Shown: positions 53,446 through 63,830, counted from the first letter of the stretch. The stretch: DNA of 64,000 bases from Sulfitobacter sp. SK012 (GCF_003352085.1 NZ_CP025804.1:3472001-3536000); one strand, 5' to 3'. The notes: generated by a model from the letters alone, not told the origin. Translations and numbers: made by a program.

Positions 53446-54453
53446 ATGACACGCGTAAGCGCCTATAGGCTCAAGCATATCGCGCGCGTTTACGCCGCTG
53501 AGCCTGCTGCGCGCGTTCCATTCAAGGAAATCCTGGAAATGGCCGGGGCGCATCCAGACGCGCTCGACGACCCAGACGCTTCGGTGGAAATCCTGCACGA
53601 AGCCGGCGCGGTCGAAACCGCGTGCCGAGAACTAGGAGATAAAAGCTTCGCGGGCCGGGCCGGCCTGGCTGCCGGAGTGCCCGGCACGCTTGTCGCCTAC
53701 CTGGTGCGCGCAAGTGATACGTTGGAGGAGGCCCTCAAGTTATCGCAACGCTTCTACGCAATGCAGGATCCAGATTTGAGGCTTGGCCTGTTAGAGACGG
53801 TTAATGGACCTAAGATCACATTGACCAGCGGTGTAATCCCGGCCCACCAGTATCCGCGCCATCGTGAAATGCTGCTTTGCGGGCTGTACCGCCGAGCGCA
53901 ACAGATCACCTCGGGCGGGTTGAACCCATTGGTGCTCGAAATGGAGACTGACGATCTCGAGCATTGTCGGCGATTGTCGGAACTCTCGGAGTGCGAGGTG
54001 CGGGGAAACTGTACCGGCTATGCCATAGGACTACCATCCGGCGGAATGCGGTTCGTCATCCCAACGGCAGATCCAGCGCTGCTCGAACATCTTCGTATGC
54101 ACGGGGAAGAACAATTGCGGGCACGCCCGGTGGCAGCAATGAGTTTGTCGGAACGTATCACGCACATGCTGGAAGAACGACTTCCGGGACGGGTGCCAAC
54201 CGGAGACGCGGTCACTGACGAGCTCGGAATGACGCGTCGCACCATGACCCGGCGATTGGCGGCAGAGGGCACAAGCTTCAAAGCACTTCTTGAAGGTGTT
54301 CTATGTGATCTTTCCAAGCGCTTTCTGCGAGACGGCGAGAGCATAGCCCAGATAGCCTTCATGCTCGACTTTTCCGACCAGGCAGCATTCTCCGTCGCGT
54401 TCAAACGCTGGACGGGTGAAACGCCGGCACGCTACCGGCGCGCGAAAAAGTAA
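53446..54453 (+). CDS. AraC family transcriptional regulator (OruR/ArgR-like)
   Basis: 335 residues from ATG 53446 with GGGAGGA upstream; the frame from 53347 would read through the binding repeats. The N-terminal about 190 residues are the arabinose-binding-like domain of the OruR/GadX subgroup. The C-terminal AraC DNA-binding domain has its two HTHs in DAVTDELGMTRRTMTRRLAAEG and SIAQIAFMLDFSDQAAFSVAFKRWTGETPARYR. It is divergent from the HlyD/membrane-protein pair and stands alone on its strand. The effector is unknown. Confidence 0.9.
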   Translation: MTRVSAYRLKHIARVYAAEPAARVPFKEILEMAGAHPDALDDPDASVEILHEAGAVETACRELGDKSFAGRAGLAAGVPGTLVAYLVRASDTLEEALKLSQRFYAMQDPDLRLGLLETVNGPKITLTSGVIPAHQYPRHREMLLCGLYRRAQQITSGGLNPLVLEMETDDLEHCRRLSELSECEVRGNCTGYAIGLPSGGMRFVIPTADPALLEHLRMHGEEQLRARPVAAMSLSERITHMLEERLPGRVPTGDAVTDELGMTRRTMTRRLAAEGTSFKALLEGVLCDLSKRFLRDGESIAQIAFMLDFSDQAAFSVAFKRWTGETPARYRRAKK

Positions 54454-54754
54454 GACGGTTTAGATTGTGGCCCGGCAAATGATGACAGCTGGGTTGGAGC
54501 CTGATGCCTCCCTATTTGACGGGCCACCCCCTAGCACTCGTAAAGCGCGTACCATTCAGTTGAGGAGGCTCAAACCGACCTCCTCGCGAAGTATTTGAAG
54601 CGCGCTCCCCATCCAGCACATGCTCATTGAGAATGAGGCTGAGGCCTTAGCCAGATTACTTTGGCATGTGTTGGAACGTGTTTACCGTTCCAGCCCTGGG
54701 CGTCGCGTAAACGCTTCGAGGCGCTTTCGTGAGTGGGTTTAGGCTGTTGAAGAG
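54454..54754. other. Gene-free stretch between AraC and glycine-zipper genes
   Basis: 300 bases between converging genes. A 7-bp perfect stem TGGAACG/CGTTCCA (54672-54692) could end the AraC transcript. Nothing else is recognisable. Confidence 0.4.
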
Positions 54755-55048
54755 TTAGTGCTTCTTACCGTGGTGGTCTTCGTTCTTGTCCTTACTGTAG
54801 CTCTTATGACCATCGTGACGATCTTCGAAATCATCCTTTTTGATCGTGCCATCTATGGCACCGATAGCTGCCCCAACTGCAGCCCCTTGAGCGGCGTCCC
54901 CACCAGTTACTCCCGCGATAGCGGCACCCGCGACAGCGCCTTTTAGAGCTTGTTCGCCAACGATTCCGGCGCTTGCGCTTATTGGCAATGCGACGATTAT
55001 TGAAGCCGCGATGATGGAAAGGCAATTTGTTGAGCGTGTGTGTGTCAT
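54755..55048 (-). CDS. Exported glycine-zipper protein
   Basis: A 97-residue protein from ATG 55048. A signal peptide (about 1-27, ending PISASA) is followed by a glycine-zipper segment (GAVAGAAIAGVTGGDAAQGAAVGAAIGAI), as in YMGG-type outer-membrane or periplasmic proteins, which may insert into membranes or form oligomers. The C-terminus is highly charged (KDDFEDRHDGHKSYSKDKNEDHHGKKH-like, rich in Lys, Asp and His) and could bind metal. It stands alone; function unknown. Confidence 0.75.
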   Translation of the reverse strand: MTHTRSTNCLSIIAASIIVALPISASAGIVGEQALKGAVAGAAIAGVTGGDAAQGAAVGAAIGAIDGTIKKDDFEDRHDGHKSYSKDKNEDHHGKKH

Positions 55049-55564
55049 GGTTCTATCCGTTTCTGACGTGGGCTTCCGTTGTGGCCGCCTCATGCACCAA
55101 GATTTAGGGGGTATGGCCGCTGTAATCTTGTGGCTTTAGGACTGTGTTTTGTGCGTACTGGCCAATCGGTCAACAGCGCTGATTTGTTGGCTACGAGTAT
55201 GCTACCCAGCGCGCAAATGTCAGCAATCCGGCAATCAGGAAGAAGCAACATAGCTTCTGGTGAAGGTCCAGTTTTAGCGTCCGGGTACAATTTTCTCGCA
55301 CTTGCAGCGAAAGTCCGGTTTCCGCCCTTATTGTCGAAATGTGCATACCTCAGCATCGGTCAGTAATGGGATGTACCGGCTGCTTCACCCAGCAGGTTAA
55401 ACGGATCCTGTGGCCTGGGTTGAGAAAGCTCAGGCCACAGTGTGTTATGGAGCCGGGGCAGATGGATCCTTCAAATCGATATGAGAGGCTCCCGGCTCCG
55501 AAAGGTGCCTGACTTCGCCCAAGCTGGAGGGAAATTGTAGCTCAGCTCACCACGGGCCTGCATC
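55049..55564. repeat. Gene-free stretch with partial dispersed repeat and hairpin
   Basis: About 55298-55365 is a partial repeat copy (GCAGCGAAAGTCCGG, CCGCCCTTATTGTCGAAATG, CAGCATCGGTCA). A perfect 10-bp stem CTGTGGCCTG/CAGGCCACAG lies at 55408-55440. It faces the 3' end of the McrC remnant and may be a terminator. Confidence 0.55.
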
Positions 55565-56573
55565 TCAGCTCCCAGATAGACCAATGGAAACGTCAATATC
55601 CTTTGTAGAATTGAACAGACTCTTGAGTTCCCGATCGATATCCTGCCACTCGGCACCCAAATCCACAGTAGCGATTTGCACCGGCACTCCTAAAAGTTCG
55701 TAGTCGAGGCGGACCCGTTCACCAACAACTGGATAAATCAACATTCCCGAAAGCACCTTTGCTGGCTCTCGCCTGCGGACGTGCGCAAGATACGTCGAAA
55801 GCTGGTAGAGATGATCCGACCGAACACGTTGCTGATATCGCCCACCGGAAAGCGCGTCCTTGTAATACTTGGCATCAGCAATAATCGTTTGGGTCGATGA
55901 GCGCAGCGTTATGTCAGTTTGCATGATTGGCAAATACATCAGGTCTTCTTCGTTGGCCGCGGCCGCCGCCCATTTCATTCTCTCCGAGCCAACTTTGAAC
56001 GCCGGGAGTTCGGATCGGTAGAAGTTCCGTAAAAACTCCTCAAAAAGAGCAGGCATGCGTGTTTCGTCTTCAAGAATGCTCTGGAACCTGGATCCTGGAT
56101 CCTGCGCCCTGCTCATCCGGGAGCAAAGCGTGGAACACCAATTCGCACACTCGCATCAACAACCCATATTGCGACGTGTTGCGAGACAGTTGAACACGTT
56201 GGAAAACGCTTGCCGTCAACCTAATGGGCGAAACCCCAGAAATTCGGCGCACAGTGGTCTGAAGCTCGTGTCTTAGCTTACGGTCCACATCTGAGCAATT
56301 CGCCAGGCCTAAAAGGCTCGCCCGCAGGATCTGATTGTGCAAAACGTCTGGCGTCAATTCATCGACATCGCAGACTGCAAATCCTCGCAGCATGGATTGC
56401 TGCTTTGTCATCACATCCAGACGCAGCTTTCCGCACGGAGAGCGGGTTTCTTCGGTCACTTCGAGATAGCCGCGGTCTAGACCTCGTCGCAGAAGACGGT
56501 GTGTCCCGTCGTTCAGGACCTTTCCAAGGAGGTTTGGTAGGTCCGGGCTGTCATCGAGTCCGACGTCACGTAC
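55565..56573 (-). pseudogene. mcrC: McrC-type restriction subunit, frameshifted and N-terminally deleted
   Basis: Two overlapping frames make one protein. The first (from about 56573, through VLNDGTHRLLRRGLDRGYLE to LVFHALLPDEQGAGSR) and the second (FQSILEDETRMPALFEEFLRNFYRSE to the end) are joined by a frameshift. The cause is visible: CCTGGAT is duplicated in tandem at 56087-56100, and deleting one 7-bp copy restores the frame exactly. The nuclease part keeps the PD-(D/E)xK-like TDITLRSSTQTIIADAKYY. The N-terminus is lost at the junction with mcrB near 56575. McrC supplies the nuclease of the modification-dependent McrBC system; here it is not functional as it stands. Confidence 0.83.
56087..56104. 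repeat. 7-bp tandem duplication causing mcrC frameshift
   Basis: CCTGGAT at 56087-56093 is repeated at 56094-56100 and followed by CCTG. Removal of one unit joins GAGSR directly to FQSILE in a single frame. Confidence 0.85.
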
Positions 56574-57745
56574 CCCTGTACGAAATCTTCATAACTGTAG
56601 GATTGGTGAAACTGAACCGCTTGGACCTTTCGCTCATCCTTTGCGCCAATCAATGCGTAAGCCAAACGTCGGGCTAAGAAAGACTTCCCAACCCCTGGAG
56701 CACCTTGCAGAATCAGGTTTTTCTTTGACCGCCAGATATTGAGATAGCGCTCGATGTCAGTACGTTCGAGAAATAGGTCTTTGAGAGCGTTATCCACCCC
56801 AAACGGAGGCAACTCGGGCAAATCCACCGGCATTTCATCCTCTGGCTCCGTCCCTTCCACAAGTTTACCTTGTATCAGTCGTTCATATCCTGTGAGCAGA
56901 TTCTCAAGGTATTTGTGCACAGTCTCATCGTCAGGCAGTGCTGAGCTTAGGAACGCGACATTGGCGATTGTGCCAACTTCATAACTCTTCGCAGCACTTG
57001 TGTCAGACCGAAGATCGATGTTGTTGTCGAGTTGGAACCCGGCGTCCGCGAGATCCCCGATGAGCGTGCGGGCCTTTTCCAACACACGAACCATTTCTTC
57101 TTCTGCGCCCTTACCCCCGTGGAGCTTACGCAGTTCGGTCATGCCTTGATTGAGTGTTAAATATGTGACCGAGAGGTCCTCAGCAATTAGGAATACAATA
57201 TAGGTTCCTCCTTGGGTCGACGTAGTCTCACGACTGTCCAATAGGGCGATCCAGGGCGTTTTGGTCCAATTCCCCATCCCAACACTTAGTTTGACTTTGA
57301 TTGTTGGCATGGCCAAGACCGCAGGCACCTGCTCCAGCCAAGCTTGAAGGTTTCGCATTGCTGGGCCAAGTTCATCATCAACCCCAAATGAGCCAGTGCG
57401 CTTCTCGCCATAGATCTTTAGGAAATGGGAAAGCAGTCGTTCAAATTCCGTACTGATTACGGGGCCCGTCGCGGCAAACTTAAAGCCGAGTGCCTCAAGG
57501 GGTTGTTTGACCGCATTTTCACCACCAGAGAAATCATCGCTGGTAAACGCTTCATCTTCCGGAAACTGTATGCGATGGGCCGCTCCATAGATTGCCTTGG
57601 AATCGTATTGGCGGCCGTCCCTCATTATATAGTATCGGAGGGCTTGACCGAAACCGTGTTTCGCCAAAAAGGCATCTCGGCCAATTTGGTCAAACTCATC
57701 CATCGCCGCTTCTACAGCACTTCGTTCAGTGACACGCCTTACCAT
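56513..57745 (-). pseudogene. mcrB: McrB-type AAA+ GTPase, truncated by internal deletion
   Basis: A 410-residue remnant. Residues about 1-90 look like an ScoMcrA-type head domain, and about 105-290 are the MrcB_N/DUF3578 recognition domain (AMRNLQAWLEQVPAVLAMP, then STQGGTYIVFLI). The AAA+ motor keeps Walker A (LQGAPGVGKSFLARRLAYAL) and FHQSYSYEDFVQGY, then reads 18 unrelated residues to a stop. Walker B, sensors and about 200 residues are missing. After VQGY the DNA runs directly into mcrC in another frame, so one deletion removed the 3' part of mcrB and the 5' part of mcrC. It is divergent from the giant helicase gene. Confidence 0.82.
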
Positions 57746-58112
57746 TCTTATTGGATACCTTGTTTGTTATGCTCTTGGGCAAAGCATGCTGATGTCTCAG
57801 CATATAAATGCCATCTCGAAGCAAGAGACCGGCTGCACTTCCTAAGGTCAAGCATCATGATCGAATGACGTATTCGCACAGATGTGACTGATTGCTAATT
57901 TTGCGCCGGATGGCGGATGCCGTCTAAGACACAAGAAAAACGTTACTAATTCAAAGACCTGTGTCGTGGTACGGTGTCACGAAACTGAAGTAGGCCGGAA
58001 CAACTGGACTCTTTTCGACAAGTCTAAGAAAACTTAAATAACGAGGTCAGTATCAAAGAGGTTTACACCAAGATCGAAAGTTAGCGGCTACGGCAAGTCA
58101 TCGCCGCATTCA
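57746..58112. other. Gene-free divergent region between mcrB and helicase
   Basis: 367 bases, AT-rich, with the divergent promoters of the McrBC remnant and the helicase. No palindrome or regulator gene was seen. Confidence 0.5.
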
Positions 58113-61100
58113 GTGCACGGCCTCAACATCTCAGTACAAAGACAACCATGCTCTGACACTGCCCATTTTTTGGCCCTACAATCTATAGTGGCAACTATGA
58201 ACCACTATAGATGTGTTCGAGCGCTGCCCTACTTCCCTTTCTCCACACAAAAAGTAAGGATCTCAAAGAACTATCAAAAGATTGCAAACACTTTGAGCGC
58301 CGATTTAGACCCATCTACTACAACCCCCGAGATATTGGGGCGGTGCGTTTCGATCGACCTAGAAGTCGATCCGGCGCAAGCGAAGATATTTGCGCTTGCG
58401 GCGGTGACGCATGATCCCGCTTTGGCAGACCTCACTGTCAAGTCCGGTCTCAAAGCAGGTTTGGATAAACTGGATGAATTCTGCCGAGGGTTTGATCATG
58501 TAATTGGTCACAACATCCTTGCGCATGACCTTCCGCATCTCGCCGCTGCATCACCGCGGTTTGTGGCCTTAGCAGATGCCCCGATCGATACTCTTTGGCT
58601 AAACCCACTGGCGTTCCCGCGCAACCCCTACCACCACCTTGTTAAACACTACCAAGACGGCCGGCTTCAATCAGGACGGGTCAATGACCCCACCTACGAT
58701 GCGCGCCTCGTATTTGAAGTTTTGGAAAACCAAATTACTGCATTTTCAGAGCTCAACGTTCGATCACCAGATGCGTTGGTGGCCAATCACTACCTTTGCT
58801 GTCGTTCCCCCCAAAATGGCGGCTTCGACAGGCTCTTCGAAGAGATCCGTGGCAGTTCAAAACCCGACCGAGACGGGGCGCACGCTGCAATCCGCAGATT
58901 ACTCAAGGACGCAGCTTGTTCGTCGATGTTGGGCCAAACCCTCAAGCAACTCGATGATACTAGTCTGTCCTGGCCCATGGCATATGCGTTGTCCTGGATT
59001 TCAGTCGCGGGCGGTGACTCGGTCATGCCACCGTGGGTACGCGCCCAGTTCAAAGACACCGCAAAGATTGTCCGGAACCTAAGGGACACCAATTGCAAGA
59101 GCCCCTGGTGCACCTATTGCAGAACGCACAATGATCCGAAGCGCGCCTTGTCCCGCTGGTTTGGATTTGAGAGCTTTCGCCCAGAGCCAGCAGACGAACT
59201 AGGCAGACCACTACAAGAACGGATCGTGAAAAGCGCCATGGAGCGCGAAAGCGTGCTTGGTATCCTGCCGACAGGGACTGGAAAATCCATCTGCTATCAG
59301 ATCCCTGCCCTTTCGCGGTTCGACAAGACTGGCACCCTCACAGTCGTTATTTCCCCGCTCGTTGCGTTGATGGCGGACCAGGTGCAGGGGCTGGCTCGCG
59401 CCGGCATATCCTCGGCCGTGACTATCAATGGATTATTGTCCCTCCCTGAACGCCACGACGCGCTGGACAAAGTCCGTCTCGGAGATGCTGCGATTTTATT
59501 GATTTCCCCAGAACAGCTACGCAGCACATCGGTCCGAACGGTGCTTGCCCAGCGCGAAGTTGGTCTGTGGGTGCTGGATGAAGCGCACTGCGTCTCAAAA
59601 TGGGGCCACGACTTCCGACCAGACTATCGCTATGTGAGTCGGTTCATCAAAGAAAGCTCTGGCGATGAAGTCGCGCCAGTCCTTTGCCTGACTGCAACGG
59701 CAAAGCCGGACGTTGTCCAGGATATCCGCGGACATTTTCTTGAACGGCTTGGACTCGATCTGACACTGCTTGATGGTGGTGCTTCACGTGCCAACCTTAG
59801 CTTCAAGGTTCTGCCTACACAGCGAACCACAAAACTGGCCGACATTCTGGATGCGCTTGAGACAGGCCTTCCAACTAGTGGTGTATCGGGGGCCGTTGTC
59901 TATTGCGCGACACGTAGCGCCACTGAGCGTGTTGCTGAGTTTCTCATGCAACAGGGTCTTGCCGCTGAACGCTATCACGCAGGCCTTACAGCCGAGGAGA
60001 AACGCGATATCCAAGAAGCGTTCCGCGTCGGTGAACTCCGTGTCATTGCAGCGACCAACGCGTTCGGCATGGGGATCGATAAGCCCGACATTCGGCTTGT
60101 AGTCCACGGTGATGTACCAGGCTCGCTTGAGAATTACTTGCAAGAGGCAGGACGCGCTGGGCGTGATAGAGATCCGGCCCAATGTGTCTTGCTGTTCAAT
60201 ACCGACGATGTGGACCGGCAATTTAGCTTAAGCGCGCGCTCCAGGCTGGCACGTCACGAGATTGGTGCGATCCTAAAGTCCATCCGGCGATTGGATAGCA
60301 GAACGCGCAAGAACGGTGAAGTCATTGCGACTGCTGGGGAGATCGTCAAAGAAGAGAAGGATCATGACTTCCAACGTGATAGCGCGACCGACGACACGCG
60401 CGTCAAGACAGCCGTGGCCTGGCTCGAGGAAGCAAAGCTCCTCAGACGGGAAGAAAACCGTGTCCAAGTCTTCCCCGCTTCATTGCTTGTACGTGATGTT
60501 GAACAAGTCAAAGCAATCTTGGAGCGCGTGGAAATCTCCGCGACCCGCAAGCGTCAGCTATTGAGTATCGTCCAGCACATAATCAACGCCCCTCCAGAGG
60601 AAGGTGTATCGACGGATGCTTTGAGTGGAGCCAGTGGCCTGACTGCACCTGCACTCCGAAAAGCACTCACAGACCTCGAAACTCTGGGTATCGCCAACGA
60701 TGATACCAACATCACGATCTTCCTCCACATAGGTGTCGAGAACGCATCGCGGACGCGGTTCGAAGCTGCTGCTCAGCTTGAAGCCGACCTAATCGCCCTG
60801 TTGCGTGAAGAAGCTCCTGACGCAGACAGCGGGGAGCCCACACCATTCAATCTTTCCGCCACAAGCCAAAAGCTTAGGGAAACAGGCCATAGTTCAGTTC
60901 GCCCTGATATCATTGAAGGCCTCTTACGCGGCATGGCCCAGGATGGCCGTGATATGGAAGGTGGGCGCGGCAACCTTCATTTACGTAAGGCGTCTCGCGG
61001 AAGCCTTTTTTTACGTCTGCAGCGCTCTTGGTCGATAGTTGAGCAGACAGCCGAACTGCGCAGGCTTGGGGCGGAGCGACTACTCAGCCACCTTGTTGAG

Positions 61101-63818
61101 CGCGTGCCAAAGGGTACGCGAGGTAAGGATATTCCAGTTGAAACAACTTTGGGCGGCATGCTCGGCGCGATCAATGGTGACGCTGTCCTTAGACGTTCCG
61201 TCAATGATCCCAACAAACTCATGGACCGTGCACTGCTTTGGCTCCATGAGCAGCAAGTTATTACACTTGGCAAAGGCTTGTCAGTGTTTCGGCCCGCAAT
61301 CACACTTCATCTCGATCCCAAGGGCGGGAATTTTACCGTTCAAAACTTTGCGCCGCTTGAGGAGCACTACACCGAACAGACAATCCAGACCCATGTCATG
61401 GCTGCATATGCCGAAAAGGGACTGAATAGTATCAACGAGGCCGAGAGACTTTCAGCCGACTATTTTGTTCTAGACCGCGACGCGTTCATGCGTCGGTGGA
61501 TGCCGGGTCGCGGAACCGAGTTTCGTAGGCAAGCCACGGGTCAGGCTTGGGAAGACATCGTCGACTCTCTTGGCAACCCGATTCAGGAACAAATCGTCCG
61601 CGATGACCGCGAGCAGACGAATGTTCTGGTCTTAGCAGGGCCAGGCTCAGGTAAAACACGCGTTCTGGTGCATCGCATCGCCTATCTGGTGAAGATCAAG
61701 CGCGAAGATCCAAACGGGATTCTCGTACTAGCTTACAACCGCCATGCAGCCGCCGAAATTAGGGAACGCTTGCGCCGTTTGATAGGAGATGAAGCGCGCT
61801 TTGTGACTGTATCAACGATCCATGCCCTCGCGATGCGTTTGGTAGGTGCAAACTTTACCGGGGGCGCTACGGCAGAGCGCCAAGACTTTAGCAGTTTACT
61901 TATGGATGCAGTTCGACTTCTTCGCGGCCATGGGATGGACAAGACTGCAGCAGAAGCACTGCGTGAAACCCTTGTCCAGGGTTACCGTTGGATGTTGGTG
62001 GACGAGTACCAAGACGTCGGCCCCGAAGAATACGCGCTAATTGCTGCTGTGGCAGGTCGCAGTCTAGATGATCCAGACCTCCGTATCAGCCTCTTTGCAG
62101 TCGGCGATGACGATCAAAACATCTATTCCTTTGCCGGAGCCTCAGTTCGGCACATCCGTCAATTCGAAGAGGACTATGCAGCTAAACCCGTATTCTTGAC
62201 TGAGAATTACCGATCAGCTGGACACATCGTAGCGACTGCAAACGCTGTGATCGAAGAATCTGCAGACCGGATGAAGATTGGGAATGACATCTCCGTTGAT
62301 CGCGCTAGAGCCAAAGAACCTCTTGGTAGAGAGATGGCAGCGCTCGATCCCGTCGCACAAGGTAGGGTCCAAATTCTTAGCTGTCCGTCCGGAAATGAAT
62401 CCCAGGCAATGGCAGCACTTCAAGAGATGTTACGCCTTTCTCGCCTGATACCTGACTGGAGTTGGTCCCGGACTGCGATCATATCGCGAGATTGGCAGAA
62501 GTTAATTTCAGTCAGGGACTTCGCCGAAACACAAGGCATCCCAGTGGATGTTGCGAATGAACGCCTCCCTGGCCTCTGGCGGATGCGCGAAATGCAGATG
62601 TTCGTCGAAGCTTTGAAGAAAGATCAAAGTCGGGTCGTCTCCGTGGCAGACATGACAGCCACGTTGAATGCTATTCCATCCTCTCGTTGGACTGATCAGA
62701 TTGGCGTAGGGCTGGGTATTCTGGCAAGGGAAATCGATGCTAGAAACCTTCCAGTGACTGATGTCATAGAGTGGTTTGCTGAATGGGCTCGCGAGACTTG
62801 GGGCGAGCAAACAGGCTTAAAGCTCCTCACAGCGCACCGTGCCAAGGGTCTAGAGTTCGACGACGTAATTATTCTCGACGGAGGCTGGGAACGTCCCTCA
62901 CGCAACGAGGATCAAGACGCTCCCCGACGTCTGTTCTATGTGGCCATGACGCGTGCGCGACGCAACCTCATCGTGATGAGTAACGACAACCACGAGTATC
63001 TACCCAAAAACTCGTCTTCTGTTATCACCCGTGTTATGATTCCGGATCTGCAGGCGTTCCCAGGGCCGCGAAGGTATTTCCAGTCGGCTGAAGCGCGAAT
63101 GGTTGATCTGTCGTTCGCTGGTCGCCAAGGAAACAACCACCCTTCCCTAAACGCCATCCCTGATGCCCGAATTGGCGATCCTATTGCTTTGAAGTTGGAA
63201 CAGGATCGGTGGTGCCTAAAGGACTCCGAAGGACGCAGTCTTGGACGAATGTCAAAGAGCTTTGCACCTCCTCCGAACACGCGAATTGTATCTGCAGAAG
63301 TGGCGGCAATTCTGCGGTGGCGCAAAGAAGATGGTGACGAGGCGTTCCATCATACCTTCAGGCGCGATGCTTGGGAGGTTGTTATTCCTGAGTTGGTCTT
63401 CGAGGCCAATGGCCCCAACGAGAAACCTTCTCACGAATTTGGCTTGACCATCGGGACCGGTGCTCAGGAGGTAAGAATGGATCCTAGAAACCAGAAACTG
63501 CCAAGACCGGCGTCAGTCCAAAACAACGACATCCGTGAAGCGAACCTAGATCAGCTTCGCGCAAACTTCTCTGAAGCGGTCGATTCATCAAGATCATGGG
63601 ATGAGCTACAAACACTGCTCAGAATGAAAAACAAGGAGTTAGCCCCCCGTGGAGGTGGCCTCATTTTGAGATCGGTATCAACCAAGGAGACCATCTGCAA
63701 AGCCACTGAGCTGGGATTTGGCTATGCTTCTCTCATCAAGATATTCAACGATGGATTGCCCGGTCATTCCCATACCTGGATCGCAGAGCGCGTTTTGGGA
63801 AAAGCCAAGCCCGACTAA
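58113..63818 (+). CDS. Giant exonuclease-RecQ-UvrD fusion helicase
   Basis: Up to 1901 residues. The start is uncertain: GTG 58113 opens the frame, ATG 58197 is the first ATG, and neither has a good ribosome site. Residues about 75-230 are a DEDD-type 3'-5' exonuclease (CVSIDLEVDP, then DHVIGHNILAHDLPHL). A cysteine motif CKSPWCTYC follows near 328. The RecQ (SF2) helicase has Walker A at about 383 (LPTGTGKS), VLDEAHCVSKWGHDFRPDY at about 487 and QEAGRAGRD near 680. The UvrD/Rep (SF1) helicase has Walker A at about 1173 (AGPGSGKT), DEYQDV at about 1296 and LFYVAMTRARR near 1610. It probably acts in DNA repair or anti-phage defence. It is convergent with the partial gene at the right edge. Confidence 0.88.
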   Translation: MHGLNISVQRQPCSDTAHFLALQSIVATMNHYRCVRALPYFPFSTQKVRISKNYQKIANTLSADLDPSTTTPEILGRCVSIDLEVDPAQAKIFALAAVTHDPALADLTVKSGLKAGLDKLDEFCRGFDHVIGHNILAHDLPHLAAASPRFVALADAPIDTLWLNPLAFPRNPYHHLVKHYQDGRLQSGRVNDPTYDARLVFEVLENQITAFSELNVRSPDALVANHYLCCRSPQNGGFDRLFEEIRGSSKPDRDGAHAAIRRLLKDAACSSMLGQTLKQLDDTSLSWPMAYALSWISVAGGDSVMPPWVRAQFKDTAKIVRNLRDTNCKSPWCTYCRTHNDPKRALSRWFGFESFRPEPADELGRPLQERIVKSAMERESVLGILPTGTGKSICYQIPALSRFDKTGTLTVVISPLVALMADQVQGLARAGISSAVTINGLLSLPERHDALDKVRLGDAAILLISPEQLRSTSVRTVLAQREVGLWVLDEAHCVSKWGHDFRPDYRYVSRFIKESSGDEVAPVLCLTATAKPDVVQDIRGHFLERLGLDLTLLDGGASRANLSFKVLPTQRTTKLADILDALETGLPTSGVSGAVVYCATRSATERVAEFLMQQGLAAERYHAGLTAEEKRDIQEAFRVGELRVIAATNAFGMGIDKPDIRLVVHGDVPGSLENYLQEAGRAGRDRDPAQCVLLFNTDDVDRQFSLSARSRLARHEIGAILKSIRRLDSRTRKNGEVIATAGEIVKEEKDHDFQRDSATDDTRVKTAVAWLEEAKLLRREENRVQVFPASLLVRDVEQVKAILERVEISATRKRQLLSIVQHIINAPPEEGVSTDALSGASGLTAPALRKALTDLETLGIANDDTNITIFLHIGVENASRTRFEAAAQLEADLIALLREEAPDADSGEPTPFNLSATSQKLRETGHSSVRPDIIEGLLRGMAQDGRDMEGGRGNLHLRKASRGSLFLRLQRSWSIVEQTAELRRLGAERLLSHLVERVPKGTRGKDIPVETTLGGMLGAINGDAVLRRSVNDPNKLMDRALLWLHEQQVITLGKGLSVFRPAITLHLDPKGGNFTVQNFAPLEEHYTEQTIQTHVMAAYAEKGLNSINEAERLSADYFVLDRDAFMRRWMPGRGTEFRRQATGQAWEDIVDSLGNPIQEQIVRDDREQTNVLVLAGPGSGKTRVLVHRIAYLVKIKREDPNGILVLAYNRHAAAEIRERLRRLIGDEARFVTVSTIHALAMRLVGANFTGGATAERQDFSSLLMDAVRLLRGHGMDKTAAEALRETLVQGYRWMLVDEYQDVGPEEYALIAAVAGRSLDDPDLRISLFAVGDDDQNIYSFAGASVRHIRQFEEDYAAKPVFLTENYRSAGHIVATANAVIEESADRMKIGNDISVDRARAKEPLGREMAALDPVAQGRVQILSCPSGNESQAMAALQEMLRLSRLIPDWSWSRTAIISRDWQKLISVRDFAETQGIPVDVANERLPGLWRMREMQMFVEALKKDQSRVVSVADMTATLNAIPSSRWTDQIGVGLGILAREIDARNLPVTDVIEWFAEWARETWGEQTGLKLLTAHRAKGLEFDDVIILDGGWERPSRNEDQDAPRRLFYVAMTRARRNLIVMSNDNHEYLPKNSSSVITRVMIPDLQAFPGPRRYFQSAEARMVDLSFAGRQGNNHPSLNAIPDARIGDPIALKLEQDRWCLKDSEGRSLGRMSKSFAPPPNTRIVSAEVAAILRWRKEDGDEAFHHTFRRDAWEVVIPELVFEANGPNEKPSHEFGLTIGTGAQEVRMDPRNQKLPRPASVQNNDIREANLDQLRANFSEAVDSSRSWDELQTLLRMKNKELAPRGGGLILRSVSTKETICKATELGFGYASLIKIFNDGLPGHSHTWIAERVLGKAKPD

Positions 63819-63830
63819 AAATCCATTTGC

